NCBI GenBank assembly: GCA_024636075.1
Contig: JAGXHS010000089.1
Location: 1-5,061, forward strand
DNA from: Propionibacteriaceae bacterium
Lineage (GTDB): Bacteria > Actinomycetota > Actinomycetes > Propionibacteriales > Propionibacteriaceae
Length of the DNA: 5,061 nt
Direction of reading: 5' to 3'
The notes beneath the pieces were generated by a model. The model was not told where the DNA came from. It was given only the letters and a program-made list of their open reading frames with translations, and ran no database searches. Positions 1-5,061 of the stretch are shown here, in pieces. Each line of letters opens with the position of its first letter. Position 1 is the first letter of the stretch. Both the position numbers and the translations under genes were made by a program.

Positions 1-384
1 CAGGTCTACGCACCGATCCAGCCCGCCCCGTCCCAGCTCTGCGTGGACTACGTGAAGAGCGTCGGCCAGCTGGTCACCTCACGGCACGGCGACCGGTTCG
101 TGATGAGCATGAACAAGCAGCAACGACGAAACAGGATCTACATCGACTACCTGCAGAACATGGCCTCCCGCAACACCATCTCTGCGTATTCATTGCGAGC
201 CCGGGACACCCCCACCGTGTCGACACCGGTCTCCTGGGACGAGGTCGCGTCCGTGTCGACGCCCGACGCCCTCCGCTTCACCAGCGAGATGGTGTTGCAG
301 AGAATCGCCGAACAGGGCGACCTGTGGGCAGAGCTGCTGGATGGCTCGGTGTCCCGAAGCTTGCCCCAGTCGGTGAACCCGTGA
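1..384 (+). CDS. LigD-type primase-polymerase (PolDom), C-terminal part, 5' end outside window
   Basis: The frame is open from base 1 and ends at TGA 382-384, giving 127 visible residues. They match the C-terminal part of the archaeo-eukaryotic primase-like polymerase domain of LigD, which adds nucleotides at DNA ends during bacterial non-homologous end joining. Visible landmarks are the opening QVYAPI strand (cf. the family's LHVYxPL), a basic K39-x-x-R42 region, IYIDYLQN with Asp49 as the probable third catalytic metal ligand (motif III), and the SAYSLRAR segment at about 61-68. These are followed by the usual PTVSTPVSWDEV stretch and a helical end resembling EVLxRIAxxGDL. The protein stops soon after the domain, so no ligase or nuclease domain follows it. 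It could be a stand-alone polymerase or the end of a Nuc-Lig-Pol fusion; the upstream sequence would decide. The first two catalytic motifs are outside the window. A GTG at 43 is only an internal codon. Confidence 0.85.
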   Translation, partial: QVYAPIQPAPSQLCVDYVKSVGQLVTSRHGDRFVMSMNKQQRRNRIYIDYLQNMASRNTISAYSLRARDTPTVSTPVSWDEVASVSTPDALRFTSEMVLQRIAEQGDLWAELLDGSVSRSLPQSVNP

Positions 385-397
385 TGGACTCCTCCTT

Positions 398-1228
398 GTG
401 ACTTCCTCCAGGCCGGATCACGACGCTCCCATCGAACCCATGCCGGACACCGACGGGGACGACCACGGCGCCGTGGCTCGGGACCATTTCGTGTTGGCCC
501 CCACCGATTGGCTGGGTGGTTGCAGCGACCGAGGTCAGCGCCACCGGATCAACCAGGACGCCCTTGCGCTCGCTGCCGCACCCTCCTTCCAGAATGCGCG
601 TACTGCCGTACTGGCAGTGAGCGACGGGGTGTCCACCTCCCAGGGCTCCGAGGGATCGTCATTGCGCGCCACCGAGGCGGCCTGCGGCGCGTTGCTGGGG
701 GATGATTCCACGCTGGCCGACGGCTTCGCAGCCGCGCAGTCAGCAGTCCTGAACGGCGGCGAACCATCGGAGCCGATCGGGACCTGCACCTTGATTGTCG
801 CCGTCATCGAGCAGGGCCTGATCCGTGTCGGATCAACGGGAGACTGTCGTGCCTACTGGATCGCAGACGATGGCCGGCACGTCACGCTGAGCGTCGACGA
901 TTCGATGGCGCAGGCCCAGATTGAGATGGGAATGAGCCGGGAGCAGGCGGAACGGAGTTTCCAGGCCCATGCGATCACGCGTTGGATCGGGCCCGACACG
1001 CCGGATGCTTCCCCACGGGTGAGAGAGTGCCGCACAGAAGGAGCCGGATGGCTGGTGCTTTCCTCCGACGGATTGTGGAACTACGCCTCGGAACCTGACC
1101 AGATGGCTGGCGTGATCGGTGAGTGCGCCACCGACAACGCTGCCGACACAGCCCGGCGAATGGTCGATTGGGCCAACAGAGCTGGCGGCCATGACAACAT
1201 CACCGTGGCGCTGGCGCGGATCAACTGA
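398..1228 (+). CDS. PP2C-family Ser/Thr protein phosphatase, actinobacterial variant
   Basis: This is a 276-residue, probably cytosolic, metal-dependent protein phosphatase that would remove phosphate from Ser/Thr residues placed by Hanks-type kinases. The PP2C motifs occur in order: SDRGQRHRINQD at 43-54, the metal-binding VSDG at 74-77 (Asp76, Gly77), GTCT at 128-131 for the family's GTT, GSTGDCRAY at 145-153, AITRWIG at 192-198, LSSDGLWNY at 221-229 (Asp224) and GGHDNITVALARI at 263-275 (Asp266). The segment after DG reads VSTSQGSEGSS rather than the common GGxxxGExAS, and Asp168 replaces the His of LTxDHS. I associate this variant with actinobacterial phosphatases encoded beside kinase, VWA and FHA genes; none of those is visible here. 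No membrane segment or signal peptide is seen. GTG 398 is the only start after the in-frame stop at 374 that keeps the whole N-terminus; ATG 440 is possible because residues 1-38 precede the domain. The 13-nt gap to the polymerase gene suggests one transcript. Confidence 0.9.
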   Translation: MTSSRPDHDAPIEPMPDTDGDDHGAVARDHFVLAPTDWLGGCSDRGQRHRINQDALALAAAPSFQNARTAVLAVSDGVSTSQGSEGSSLRATEAACGALLGDDSTLADGFAAAQSAVLNGGEPSEPIGTCTLIVAVIEQGLIRVGSTGDCRAYWIADDGRHVTLSVDDSMAQAQIEMGMSREQAERSFQAHAITRWIGPDTPDASPRVRECRTEGAGWLVLSSDGLWNYASEPDQMAGVIGECATDNAADTARRMVDWANRAGGHDNITVALARIN

Positions 1229-1249
1229 ACCGCCTGATTGATCTGCAGG

Positions 1250-1255
1250 TAGTCT
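1250..1255 (+). promoter_or_regulatory. -10 element for leaderless DUF3107 mRNA
   Basis: TAGTCT fits the actinobacterial TANNNT -10 consensus and ends 7 nt before GTG 1263, so transcription would begin at or next to the start codon. There is no convincing Shine-Dalgarno sequence at a proper distance; the nearest AGG lies 13 nt away at 1247-1249. No good -35 box is visible. This is inferred from spacing only. Confidence 0.45.
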
Positions 1256-1262
1256 CGTCGGT

Positions 1263-1487
1263 GTGGAGATCAAGATCGGAATCCGGGACATTGCCCGCGA
1301 AGTCAGTATTGAGTCATCGATGAGCAGCGACGAGGTCGCTGAGCAGTTGCGCAAAGCCCTCAGTGCTGGCGACGTGTTGGAACTCACCGACGAGAAGGGG
1401 CGCCGGGTGCTGGTGCCGGCGCAGCAGGTCGCCTATCTGGACCTCGGGCAGGAGAATGCCCGGGCCGTCGGCTTCGGCGCCTTCTGA
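1263..1487 (+). CDS. DUF3107 family small protein (Rv3208A/TB9.4-like)
   Basis: This is a 74-residue acidic protein of the DUF3107 family, which is widespread in actinobacteria and has no established biochemical role that I know of. Family hallmarks are the opening MEIKIGIRDIAREVSIES, a central amphipathic helix (SSDEVAEQLRKAL), then LELTDEKGRRVLVPAQQVAYLDLG and the end ARAVGFG. The length is normal for the family. GTG 1263 gives the exact family N-terminus, so it is preferred over the out-of-frame GTG at 1261. It starts 34 nt after the phosphatase gene and probably has its own leaderless promoter. The pairing with a ferritin-like gene and a DEAD-box helicase just downstream matches the order of this locus in mycobacteria, so this is the ancestral neighbourhood. 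The stop codon lies inside the first copy of a 20-bp tandem repeat. Confidence 0.9.
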   Translation: MEIKIGIRDIAREVSIESSMSSDEVAEQLRKALSAGDVLELTDEKGRRVLVPAQQVAYLDLGQENARAVGFGAF

Positions 1488-1520
1488 TGTGAACCGACGA
1501 CTTCTGAGCTGAACCGACGG
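1481..1520. repeat. Two-copy 20-bp tandem repeat followed by a G tract
   Basis: The units at 1481-1500 and 1501-1520 are adjacent direct copies that differ at only 3 of 20 positions (units 8, 9 and 20). The first unit contains the last two bases of the DUF3107 Ala codon region, its Phe codon and its stop; the second lies wholly outside the gene. A run of eight G (1519-1526) follows at once. Together they fill most of the 46-nt gap between two convergent genes. A short GGG-TCAA-CCC hairpin (1524-1533) is too weak to call a terminator. Confidence 0.8.
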
Positions 1521-1533
1521 GGGGGGTCAACCC

Positions 1534-2214
1534 TCAGCTGGTCAGACCCAGACGATCCATCCGGGCGGAGTGGGCGCCGACCAGCCGCGAAATGATCTCG
1601 CTGACCTTTGCCAGATCGTCGGCAGGTTCGCTCGGTGACCCCGTGATCAGGCTGGTCAGCGAGTCGTGCCTGGCTGCGATTCGTTGTCCTTGGCCCAGCG
1701 CCTCACCCAACAGTCGCCGACCGAACAACGAGAGGCGACCCACTTGGGCGGGATCCTCGGTGATCAACTGGCTCAGCCGCTGCGTCGGATAGTCCAACAA
1801 CTCGCCCGGGACGACGCTACCCCGCATTATTTCGGTGAAGCCTGCGGGCAGATTGTCAGCCACCTCAGCCACCAGGTCATTCACCAGACCGCTGACGATC
1901 ACCAGCTTCAACAACGACTCCGCCCAGGTGTGCGGTGCGGCGGCGGAGTGGAAGTCGTCAACCGGCCGCTCGAACGGTTCCATCGCCGACTGCAGGTCAC
2001 TGGACACGTTCTGCAACTCGGCCTCGACCCGATCGAGGTGTCTGAACCTGGCAGCTGCAATCCTGGACATCTGCAACTTGTCAGCCAGTGTCGGAGCACC
2101 AGCCGCCTCGTGGGCAATGTGCTCGAATGACGCCAGCGAGGTATATGCGATGATGCCCAACAGATCGACCACCCCACGGCTGGCCGGGTCACGAACTGTC
2201 GATACCGAAGTCAT
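1534..2214 (-). CDS. Ferritin-like fold protein (MiaE_2/Rv3210c family), metal ligands apparently lost
   Basis: This 226-residue, probably cytosolic, largely helical protein resembles the actinobacterial ferritin-like family related to the tRNA hydroxylase MiaE (M. tuberculosis Rv3210c). Family features are DLLGIIAYTSLASFEHIAHEA at about 17-37, MSRIAAARFRHLDRVEAEL at 49-67, AMEPFERPVDDFH at 77-89, a TWAESLLK helix start at 96-103, GRRLLGEALGQGQ at 165-177 and a C-terminal AHSARMDRLGL. From my memory of family members, the usual carboxylate and histidine ligands are replaced: Glu of AYGEL is Ser26, Glu of AExxH is Arg56 (His59 stays), the GDG Asp is Ser108, and the DTGH Asp and His are Pro136 and Leu139. 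A working diiron site is therefore unlikely, and a non-catalytic role is inferred. Start ATG 2214 lacks a Shine-Dalgarno sequence but has a well-placed -10 box. It is convergent with DUF3107 and divergent from the helicase. Confidence 0.85.
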   Translation of the reverse strand: MTSVSTVRDPASRGVVDLLGIIAYTSLASFEHIAHEAAGAPTLADKLQMSRIAAARFRHLDRVEAELQNVSSDLQSAMEPFERPVDDFHSAAAPHTWAESLLKLVIVSGLVNDLVAEVADNLPAGFTEIMRGSVVPGELLDYPTQRLSQLITEDPAQVGRLSLFGRRLLGEALGQGQRIAARHDSLTSLITGSPSEPADDLAKVSEIISRLVGAHSARMDRLGLTS

Positions 2215-2220
2215 GACGCT

Positions 2221-2226
2221 AGGCTA
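2221..2226 (-). promoter_or_regulatory. -10 element for leaderless ferritin-like mRNA
   Basis: On the minus strand the bases read TAGCCT, a TANNNT -10 box ending 6 nt before ATG 2214. The transcript would start at or beside the ATG, which fits the lack of a ribosome binding site. With a 17-nt spacer the -35 hexamer would be 2244-2249, inside the inverted repeat at 2241-2255; the bases there do not match a strong -35 consensus. Confidence 0.45.
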
Positions 2227-2240
2227 GCGGTTGGTTGTGC

Positions 2241-2255
2241 TCGCACACTGTGCGA
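2241..2255. promoter_or_regulatory. Perfect 7-1-7 inverted repeat, probable operator
   Basis: TCGCACA, one central C, then TGTGCGA form a perfect dyad in the divergent intergenic region. It covers the expected -35 position of the leftward promoter (2244-2249) and of the possible rightward promoter (2249-2254), so one bound regulator could act on both genes. The outer TCG...CGA and inner AC...GT resemble the actinobacterial LexA box TCGAAC-N4-GTTCGA, but the spacing between half-sites is 3 rather than 4 and the fourth base of each arm differs. The regulator is unknown. Confidence 0.55.
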
Positions 2256-2271
2256 CGCGAAGGGCCAGGAG

Positions 2272-2277
2272 TAGACT
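2272..2277 (+). promoter_or_regulatory. Possible -10 element for the helicase gene
   Basis: TAGACT matches TANNNT and would place the transcript start near 2284, giving a leader of roughly 87 nt that includes the hairpin at 2309-2345. The -35 region (2249-2254, TGTGCG) is a poor consensus match. TANNNT occurs often by chance, so this is a weak call. Confidence 0.3.
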
Positions 2278-2308
2278 TCGGCCTGAGACCACAGACTCTT
2301 AAAACAAC

Positions 2309-2345
2309 TGTGCCCGGCGCGGTCATCTTGGCACCGCGAGGCACA
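2309..2345 (+). promoter_or_regulatory. Two-tier hairpin in the helicase 5' leader
   Basis: The outer stem TGTGCC (2309-2314) pairs with GGCACA (2340-2345). The inner stem CGCGGT (2318-2323) pairs with ACCGCG (2333-2338) around a 9-nt loop. The two stems are separated by a 3/1 internal loop, giving twelve Watson-Crick pairs in 37 nt. No U tract follows, so it is not a standard intrinsic terminator. It ends 25 nt before the TTG start and would be close to the 5' edge of the ribosome footprint, so a role in translation or mRNA stability is possible but not shown. Confidence 0.5.
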
Positions 2346-2370
2346 TCACACGATTGACGGGCTCAAGGCA

Positions 2371-3933
2371 TTGAGAGAAGAAGACACGACAACTGAGGCA
2401 CCCGAGGCTGACCCGACGGTCACTTTTGAAGACTTGGGCGTGCGCGCCGACATCCAGGAAGCACTGGCGGCAGTGGGGATCACCCATCCCTTCCCGATCC
2501 AGGTCCTCGCCATCCCGATCGCCATCGAGGGCACCGACATGATCGGGCAGGCACGTACCGGCACCGGAAAGACACTGGCCTTCGGGATCACCCTGATCCA
2601 GCGGGCCATCCTGACGAACGACGACAACGCCGATGAGATCATCGAACACGGCAAACCGCAGGCACTCGTCCTGTGTCCGACCCGAGAACTCGCGCTGCAG
2701 GTTTCCAAGGATCTGGAGATCGCCTCCCGGGTGCGCAAGGCCCGGGTGCTCACCGTCTATGGTGGCGTCGGCTACGAACCGCAGTTGGAGGCACTGAAAG
2801 CCGGCGTGGACATCGTGGTCGGCACCCCTGGTCGGGTGCTCGACCTGGCCAACCGCGGCTCGCTGGACCTGCGGTACCTGCGGATGCTGGTGCTGGACGA
2901 GGCCGACGAGATGCTGGACCTGGGTTTCCTGCCCGACGTCGAGCGCTTGATCTCGATGGCACCGGCCAGTCGGCAGATGCTGCTGTTCAGCGCCACCATG
3001 CCGTCGGCCATCGTCTCCTTGGCGCGCACCCACCTGAGCCAACCGGTCAACGTCCGCGCCGAGGGCCAAGACGCGCAAGCCACGGTCCCGGACACCACCC
3101 AGTTCATCTATCAGGCGCACAATCTCGACAAGCCGGAGATTCTTGGTCGGTTGCTGCAGGCAACCGAGGTCGGGAAGGTGATGGTGTTCACCCGGACGAA
3201 GCGCTCCGCCCAGCGGCTCTCCGACGACATGGCCGACAGAGGCTTCGAATCCACCTCCATCCACGGTGACCTGAACCAGGCCGCCCGGGAGAAGGCGCTG
3301 CGCAAGTTCCGCAGCGGAGCGGTGCAGGTCCTGGTGGCCACAGACGTGGCTGCGCGCGGCATCGATGTCACCGGTGTCTCGCATGTCGTGAACTATGAAT
3401 GCCCTGATGATGAGAAGGCCTACGTGCACCGCATCGGTCGCACTGGACGAGCAGGCGCCAAGGGCATCGCCGTGACGTTGGTTGACTGGGCCGATTCCAC
3501 CCGGTGGAAGGTCATCAACAAGGCGCTCAACCTGGATTTCGACAATCCGCCCGAAACTTACTCCAACTCTGAGCACCTCCTCGAGGAACTGAGAATCCCT
3601 GCCGGAACCAAGGGGCGTCTGGCCTCCGCGAAACCGCCGACTGATTCGGGCGAACCTCGTTCTGACAAGAGCCACCCCCGCGGTGAGAGTGGCCGCACGC
3701 GCAGCGAAGGAGATCGTCCGCGGCGCAAGCGCAAGCGCAGCCGGACCCGCAACGGCCAGCCGGTCGGCGACCAGGCCAGCGCATCCGAACAGCCGCAAAC
3801 CCACCACGACGCGCCAAACGATTCCGCGGCCCCTGCCGATCCGGTCTCCAACTCGGCGGACGGCAAACCCGCACGAGCTCGGCGCCGCCGCCGCTCGCCG
3901 CGCGGTGAGTCGGGTGGCGATCAGTCCGAGTAG
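2371..3933 (+). CDS. rhlE: DEAD-box ATP-dependent RNA helicase with basic C-terminal tail
   Basis: This 520-residue cytosolic helicase uses ATP to unwind short RNA duplexes, typically in ribosome assembly or mRNA turnover. All core motifs are present: Q-motif GITHPFPIQ (36-44) with Phe19 upstream, motif I ARTGTGKT (61-68, Lys67), Ia PTREL (103-107), TPGR (152-155), II DEAD (176-179), III SAT (207-209), IV VFTRTK (272-277), V ATDVAARGID (323-332) and VI HRIGRTGRAG (353-362). After about residue 415 comes a long disordered tail with two basic clusters, 451-460 and 502-511 (five arginines in a row at 504-508), probably for RNA binding. By neighbourhood it corresponds to Rv3211 (rhlE); without the context the safe name is DEAD-box helicase. 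The TTG start is chosen because the Q-motif region begins by residue 18, the frame upstream has no ATG or GTG back to the stop at 2284, and the next Met is residue 57. AAGG at 2365-2368 is too close for an ideal ribosome site. It overlaps trpS convergently. Confidence 0.93.
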   Translation: MREEDTTTEAPEADPTVTFEDLGVRADIQEALAAVGITHPFPIQVLAIPIAIEGTDMIGQARTGTGKTLAFGITLIQRAILTNDDNADEIIEHGKPQALVLCPTRELALQVSKDLEIASRVRKARVLTVYGGVGYEPQLEALKAGVDIVVGTPGRVLDLANRGSLDLRYLRMLVLDEADEMLDLGFLPDVERLISMAPASRQMLLFSATMPSAIVSLARTHLSQPVNVRAEGQDAQATVPDTTQFIYQAHNLDKPEILGRLLQATEVGKVMVFTRTKRSAQRLSDDMADRGFESTSIHGDLNQAAREKALRKFRSGAVQVLVATDVAARGIDVTGVSHVVNYECPDDEKAYVHRIGRTGRAGAKGIAVTLVDWADSTRWKVINKALNLDFDNPPETYSNSEHLLEELRIPAGTKGRLASAKPPTDSGEPRSDKSHPRGESGRTRSEGDRPRRKRKRSRTRNGQPVGDQASASEQPQTHHDAPNDSAAPADPVSNSADGKPARARRRRRSPRGESGGDQSE

Positions 3934-5039
3934 GTCATCTGCATCGCGCGCCGGACGTCGCCGAGGGTGTCGTCGGCCACCTCGTTGGCGCGCTGGTTGC
4001 CCCGCCGCAACACGTCGACGAGATGATCATGGTCGGCGACCAGCTCGTTGCGGAGTGCCCGGTGCTCCGAGAACTTCTCGTTGACTGCTTCGGTGACCAA
4101 CTTCTTCAGCCCGCCGCCGCCCCCGTCGCCGATCTGCTCGGCGACGGCGCCGGGATCCTGGTCGGTGCTCAAGGCGGCCATGTTGACCAGGTTGCTGACC
4201 TCGGGTCGATTGGCTGGATCGTATGTGATGAACCGATCCGAATCGGTGACGGCCCGCTTCAGCAGCTTCGCGGTCTGCGCGGCAGTCATTCCCAACTCGA
4301 TCACGTTGCCGCGCGACTTGCTCATCTTGAAACCATCCAGACCGAGGATCGTGCCGCTGCTGCTGAGCAGCGCTTCGGGGGCGGGGAAGACCGGCTGATC
4401 GTCGATGACCCGTCCGTAGCGTTCGTCGAAACGTCGTGCAATGACCCGGGACTGCTCCAGGTGGGGTAGCTGGTCCTTTCCGACAGGCACCAGATTCGCC
4501 TTGCAGAACAGAATGTCAGCGGCTTGGTGCACCGGGTAGGTGAGCATCAGAGCGGACATCGGCCGGTCACCGGTGAGGTCCATTTCAGACTTGACCGTGG
4601 GATTGCGGCGCAGTTCCGCGTCGGTGACCAGGCTGAGGAAGGGAAGCATCAGCTGGTTCAGCGCCGGGATCGCCGAGTGGGTGAAGATGGTGGTGCGCTC
4701 CGGATCGATCCCGGCGGCGAGGTAGTCGGCGAGCAACGAGAAGACCCGCTCCCGGATCGGGCCGACACCATCACGGTCGGTGATCACCTGGTAGTCGGCG
4801 ATCACCAGGAAGGTCTCCACCCCGGCCTCCTGCAGCCGCACCCTGTTGGCGAGCGATCCGAAGTAGTGACCGATGTGCAGGTTGCCTGTGGGTCGGTCGC
4901 CGGTCAGCATCCGGAAGGCATCTGGTTCCTGGGCGATCCGCGTCTGGATCTCGTTGCTGCGGGCGAGGCTGCGGTTGTATGAGGAGTCCGAGCCGGATTG
5001 CTCAAGTGCATCGCCCACGTCAGTGCTGGTGGTGGTCAT
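3921..5039 (-). CDS. trpS: Tryptophanyl-tRNA synthetase, TrpRS II-like
   Basis: This 372-residue class I aminoacyl-tRNA synthetase activates tryptophan with ATP and charges tRNA-Trp in the cytosol. The HIGH motif is intact (HIGH 55-58 in TGDRPTGNLHIGHYFGSL), as is KMSKS at 238-242. ADYQVIT, the PVHQAADIL segment and LVPVGKDQLPHLEQ mark the tryptophan and ATP site. A C-terminal QRANEVADDTLGDVRRAMQM closes the anticodon-binding helical part. The TGDRPTGxLHxGH and NRVRLQ signature and an approximately 40-residue N-terminal extension are the pattern I associate with the second TrpRS type (e.g. Deinococcus radiodurans TrpRS II) rather than the SGxxPTGxLHLGNYLGA type. A Gly5 run, encoded by a CCG/CCC-rich stretch near 4112-4126, precedes LKK in the usual glycine-rich loop. 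ATG 5039 has a good AGGAG 5 nt upstream; Met44 has none. It ends inside the helicase gene with a 13-bp convergent overlap. Confidence 0.95.
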   Translation of the reverse strand: MTTTSTDVGDALEQSGSDSSYNRSLARSNEIQTRIAQEPDAFRMLTGDRPTGNLHIGHYFGSLANRVRLQEAGVETFLVIADYQVITDRDGVGPIRERVFSLLADYLAAGIDPERTTIFTHSAIPALNQLMLPFLSLVTDAELRRNPTVKSEMDLTGDRPMSALMLTYPVHQAADILFCKANLVPVGKDQLPHLEQSRVIARRFDERYGRVIDDQPVFPAPEALLSSSGTILGLDGFKMSKSRGNVIELGMTAAQTAKLLKRAVTDSDRFITYDPANRPEVSNLVNMAALSTDQDPGAVAEQIGDGGGGGLKKLVTEAVNEKFSEHRALRNELVADHDHLVDVLRRGNQRANEVADDTLGDVRRAMQMTYSD

Positions 5040-5044
5040 TGATT

Positions 5045-5049
5045 CTCCT
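5045..5049 (-). promoter_or_regulatory. Ribosome binding site of trpS
   Basis: AGGAG on the minus strand lies 5 nt upstream of ATG 5039. It is the clearest Shine-Dalgarno sequence in the window and supports the long N-terminus of TrpRS over a start at Met44. The window ends too soon to see a promoter. Confidence 0.75.
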
Positions 5050-5061
5050 GTGAAGTGCGAC

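Noticed and set aside
833..1387. 184-codon minus-strand frame across the phosphatase end and DUF3107
   Set aside because: It spans two recognised genes on the other strand, and its translation looks unstructured.
1524..1533. Bidirectional terminator between DUF3107 and the ferritin-like gene
   Set aside because: The stem has only 3 bp with a 4-nt loop and no T-rich flank on either side.
1666..2227. Plus-strand open frames (1666-2130 and 1835-2227) opposite the ferritin-like gene
   Set aside because: They are antisense to a recognised family protein and show no domain signature or ribosome site.
2241..2255. Calling the inverted repeat a LexA (SOS) box
   Set aside because: The half-site spacing is 3 instead of 4 and the fourth base of each arm is not the consensus, so only an unspecified operator is claimed.
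2309..2345. Intrinsic terminator or riboswitch
   Set aside because: No U tract follows the hairpin, and I recognise no known riboswitch core.
2323..3807. 494-codon open frame on the minus strand opposite the helicase
   Set aside because: It lies antisense to a gene with every DEAD-box motif. Its translation has no recognisable family motifs; it is a by-product of GC-rich codon use.
4112..4126. Triplet-like CCG/CCC run in trpS as a contingency repeat
   Set aside because: It encodes a Gly5 run in a loop that is glycine-rich throughout the family; in GC-rich DNA this is expected, and there is no sign of a frameshift.

Overview
The window is GC-rich, coding-dense bacterial DNA. The genes point to an actinobacterium (Actinomycetota). 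A DUF3107 gene, a ferritin-like gene and a DEAD-box helicase lie together, as they do around Rv3208A, Rv3210c and Rv3211 in Mycobacterium tuberculosis. There is also a LigD-type polymerase domain, and two genes look leaderless with TANNNT -10 boxes directly before the start codon. A propionibacterial relative would fit, but the sequence alone does not settle the family.

Layout. Positions 1-384 (+) hold the C-terminal end of a LigD-type primase-polymerase (PolDom) cut by the window edge. A PP2C-type Ser/Thr phosphatase follows 13 nt later (398-1228, +) and is probably co-transcribed. DUF3107 (1263-1487, +) comes next, apparently with its own leaderless promoter inside the 34-nt gap. A 20-bp tandem repeat starts inside the last DUF3107 codons and runs into a G8 tract, filling the short gap before the convergent ferritin-like gene (1534-2214, -). 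A 156-bp divergent intergenic region (2215-2370) follows. It carries a perfect 7-1-7 inverted repeat overlapping the expected -35 regions of both flanking promoters, and a long hairpin in the leader of the next gene. The DEAD-box RNA helicase (2371-3933, +, TTG start) meets tryptophanyl-tRNA synthetase (3921-5039, -) tail to tail with a 13-bp overlap.

How the genes fit together. The recognised functions are DNA end repair (PolDom), phosphosignalling (PP2C), RNA remodelling (helicase) and translation (TrpRS). They do not form one pathway. The DUF3107/ferritin-like/helicase block is a conserved actinobacterial neighbourhood without an established joint function.

I found no clear new defence or mobile system: no CRISPR array, transposase, tRNA or rRNA gene. 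The points most worth following up are the ferritin-like protein that appears to have lost its metal ligands, the operator-like palindrome and leader hairpin between it and the helicase, and the TrpRS II-like character of the synthetase.
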